From the NCBI GenBank assembly GCA_944392525.1, contig CALXXB010000038.1, positions 1 through 15,080 on the forward strand: a stretch of 15,080 bases of DNA, read 5' to 3'. Below the pieces are notes generated by a model that did no database searches, had not been told where the DNA came from, and saw nothing but the letters and a program-made list of their open reading frames with translations. The stretch comes from an uncultured Clostridia bacterium. Its GTDB lineage: Bacteria; Bacillota_A; Clostridia; TANB77; CAG-508. Positions 13,868 to 15,080 of the stretch are shown here, piece after piece (position 1 is the first letter of the stretch; each line of letters begins with the position of its first letter). Position numbers and translations under genes: made by a program.

Positions 13868-13912
13868 AAAAAATCTTGTAACTATTCAAAATAATAAGTT
13901 ACAAGATTTTTT
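13868..13912 (+). terminator. Terminator of the tRNA operon
   Basis: A 16-bp perfect stem, 13868-13883 with 13897-13912, loop of 13 bases, ending in TTTTTT. It starts four bases after the tRNA-Cys CCA. Confidence 0.9.
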
Positions 13913-14144
13913 ATTTCCACAAAAAGATATCTATAAATAAAATTTTACATGTTCGACTGTTTTTTTATTAAAAAATGTTATATAGTGAAAAACATAGAAA
14001 AAGAGAATAAGCAGATGTGGTTGTTTTATTTCCTGCATTTATTATACTTAGGTTTTGAGTAAAAGTCAAATGATTCGATAATAAAATCAAGGTTGTTTAA
14101 TTAAATAAATTAATATTTATAATAAGGTGGTTCCTTCTAAGTAT
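13913..14144. other. AT-rich gene-free spacer between tRNA operon and the foreign gene
   Basis: Together with the terminator before it and the promoter and leader after it, this forms the gene-free stretch 13865-14231. I see no coding sequence with a ribosome binding site, no repeat longer than about 10 bases and no RNA gene. A 15-codon hydrophobic frame at 14015-14062 lacks a convincing ribosome binding site. Confidence 0.5.
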
Positions 14145-14173
14145 TTGATAAAAACTGAAAAATATGGTAAAAT
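14145..14173 (+). promoter_or_regulatory. Promoter of the FGE-like gene
   Basis: TTGATA (14145-14150), 17-base spacer, TAAAAT (14168-14173), with ATATGG just ahead of the -10. Promoter sequence is still AT-rich like the host; the composition changes about 20-30 bases downstream. Confidence 0.55.
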
Positions 14174-14231
14174 AAAGAGTGAAGCAATTTGCTATTAGCA
14201 GCAGATCCGGAAAACGCGAAAGGAGCGCACT

Positions 14232-15032
14232 ATGATTATCCGGAAAAGTATTGTGGCGTCAGAAGACGATGATCGCTATTCCAAGAAGTTCGTGAATCCA
14301 GTAATTCCTGATGGGTATCGGCATGTGACCGGAACTGATTGGGAGACTGGTTTCCAGATTGAAAGGATTAAAGACGGAAGTTTGCTTGAGTTCGTGCCTG
14401 TTGGTTGCTTGAAGAGTAATGGTACTCTGGATGGAACAAACTTCAATGAGAAGTTTGGAAGAAGGAGATTCTATCCGGACGATTCAGATGAACTTGGTGA
14501 AGAGCCAATACATGGAACGATGAACCTTCTTTGGAACCAACTCCAAAGTGTCAGAGAATATGGAGGCTTCTATGTAAGCTGTGCGATTTCAAGGTCTAAG
14601 GACTTGAAGCCGATTTCCATTCCTGGTAAACAGCCTTGGACAATGGTTGATTTTGACCATGCAATGTACTTGGCAAGAAGCTTTGAGCCCAAGAAGGACT
14701 TTAGCAGTCATCTTCTTTTTGGTGCAGAGTATGACTCTATTCTTGAATGGCTCATTGAGTCAGAAAAGATGACCTCTCAAGAGGTTACAGAGCAATGTGA
14801 TTGCATAAGCTATGGAAATATCTATGATGGGAACATCATGGGTTTCGGGACTATAGCTGAGTGGACGCAGGAAAAGGCTATAAAAGGAACAATAGCAAAG
14901 CCTGCAGTTCGAGGAACTACGCTAAAGATGGATGGCACTAAGAATCCTATGGCGTGGAGACAAGAAACTCAGAAGTACATAAAGAGACCTTATATAGGTT
15001 TCAGAGTAGCCCTCTTCATTCCAATAGTTTGA
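14232..15032 (+). CDS. FGE-sulfatase/C-type-lectin-like domain protein, foreign composition
   Basis: A 266-residue protein I read as a formylglycine-generating-enzyme-like (SUMF1) domain from its layout: GTDWETGFQIE (34-44) and SLLEFVPVGCL (50-60) as opening strands, VREYGGFYVS as the usual GGFYISR strand, PWTMVDFDHAMYLAR matching PWxxVxxxDAxxxA, LLFGAEYDSILEWL, EWTQE (210-214) and the closing IGFRVALFI (255-263). The expected RGG before the end is RGT here. The residues needed for true FGE catalysis cannot be confirmed, and such domains often serve as binding scaffolds. AAAGGAG (14219-14225) supports the start. By eye the base composition is far less AT-rich than all other genes here, with many G/C-ending codons, which points to horizontal acquisition. 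It ends 7 bases before a strong hairpin. Alternative: an uncharacterised phage protein. Confidence 0.65.
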   Translation: MIIRKSIVASEDDDRYSKKFVNPVIPDGYRHVTGTDWETGFQIERIKDGSLLEFVPVGCLKSNGTLDGTNFNEKFGRRRFYPDDSDELGEEPIHGTMNLLWNQLQSVREYGGFYVSCAISRSKDLKPISIPGKQPWTMVDFDHAMYLARSFEPKKDFSSHLLFGAEYDSILEWLIESEKMTSQEVTEQCDCISYGNIYDGNIMGFGTIAEWTQEKAIKGTIAKPAVRGTTLKMDGTKNPMAWRQETQKYIKRPYIGFRVALFIPIV

Positions 15033-15039
15033 TGCCACA

Positions 15040-15075
15040 AACTAAGACCCTGGTGTACCAGGGTCTTAGTTATTT
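15040..15075 (+). terminator. GC-rich 14-bp hairpin with tetraloop after the FGE-like gene
   Basis: Bases 15040-15053 pair perfectly with 15058-15071 (core AAGACCCTGG) around TGTA, followed by ATTTTAATT. It may be a terminator, although the T-tract is interrupted. Alternatively it could be the DNA hairpin/cruciform found just downstream of the variable repeat in diversity-generating retroelements. Confidence 0.65.
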
Positions 15076-15080
15076 TAATT

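Noticed and set aside
14015..14062. 15-codon hydrophobic frame (MWLFYFLHLLYLGFE) after the tRNA operon
   Set aside because: Only a weak GAGAAT-like site upstream and no promoter; too short and AT-rich to claim as a toxin-like peptide.
1..15080. CRISPR array, toxin-antitoxin pair or restriction system
   Set aside because: No regularly spaced repeats were seen; the single small HTH gene (4091-4297) has no toxin-like partner.

Overview
The window looks like a chromosomal segment of a low-GC Bacillota, most likely a member of Clostridia. The DNA is very AT-rich, Shine-Dalgarno sites are strong (AAGGAGG type), promoters are SigA-like, tRNA genes encode their own CCA, and several proteins belong to families I know mainly from Clostridia (DUF6512-like, DUF975-like, DUF6514-like, and a Y-family polymerase of the DVNNAF type). 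All family names rest on reading motifs; no search was run.

Layout. 1-1158: the 3' end of a GHKL-type sensor kinase gene, then a five-helix DUF6512-like membrane protein whose ribosome binding site sits in the loop of a perfect 12-bp inverted repeat. 1159-1900: a terminator, a consensus promoter, a 27-bp inverted repeat spanning 171 bp, and a diverged YraN/UPF0102 gene that has lost acidic active-site residues. 1901-4297: nucleotide metabolism, with a dGTPase-like HD hydrolase on the minus strand and, divergently, a 45-residue small ORF and thymidylate kinase; a small Cro-type regulator converges from the other side. 4465-5229: a short-chain dehydrogenase. 5234-7353: an operon of one methyltransferase and two GNAT acetyltransferases behind a structured leader that ends in a strong terminator, so it is probably controlled by attenuation or a riboswitch. 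7360-8076: a sirtuin on the minus strand. 8184-10998: a DinB-like translesion polymerase with a consensus promoter, a YgjP-like metallopeptidase and a DUF975-like membrane protein. 11120-13665: a small DUF6514-like protein and topoisomerase I. 13645-13912: tRNA-Gly(GCC) and tRNA-Cys(GCA), whose promoter is nested in the topA terminator.

From about 14195 to the end the composition changes: base composition is much more balanced and codon use differs. The single gene there encodes a protein with the layout of an FGE-sulfatase/C-type-lectin-like domain, ending in GFRVAL and followed at once by a 14-bp GC-rich hairpin with a tetraloop. It follows a tRNA cluster, which suggests the edge of acquired DNA, and its architecture is that of known diversity-generating retroelement targets. 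The reverse transcriptase and template repeat that would prove this would lie beyond the window.

The observations most worth a second look are the leader at 5270-5396 with its modification-enzyme operon, the 171-bp inverted-repeat unit in front of the degenerate yraN, and the foreign FGE-like gene. No CRISPR array, rRNA, complete insertion sequence or recognisable defence system was seen.
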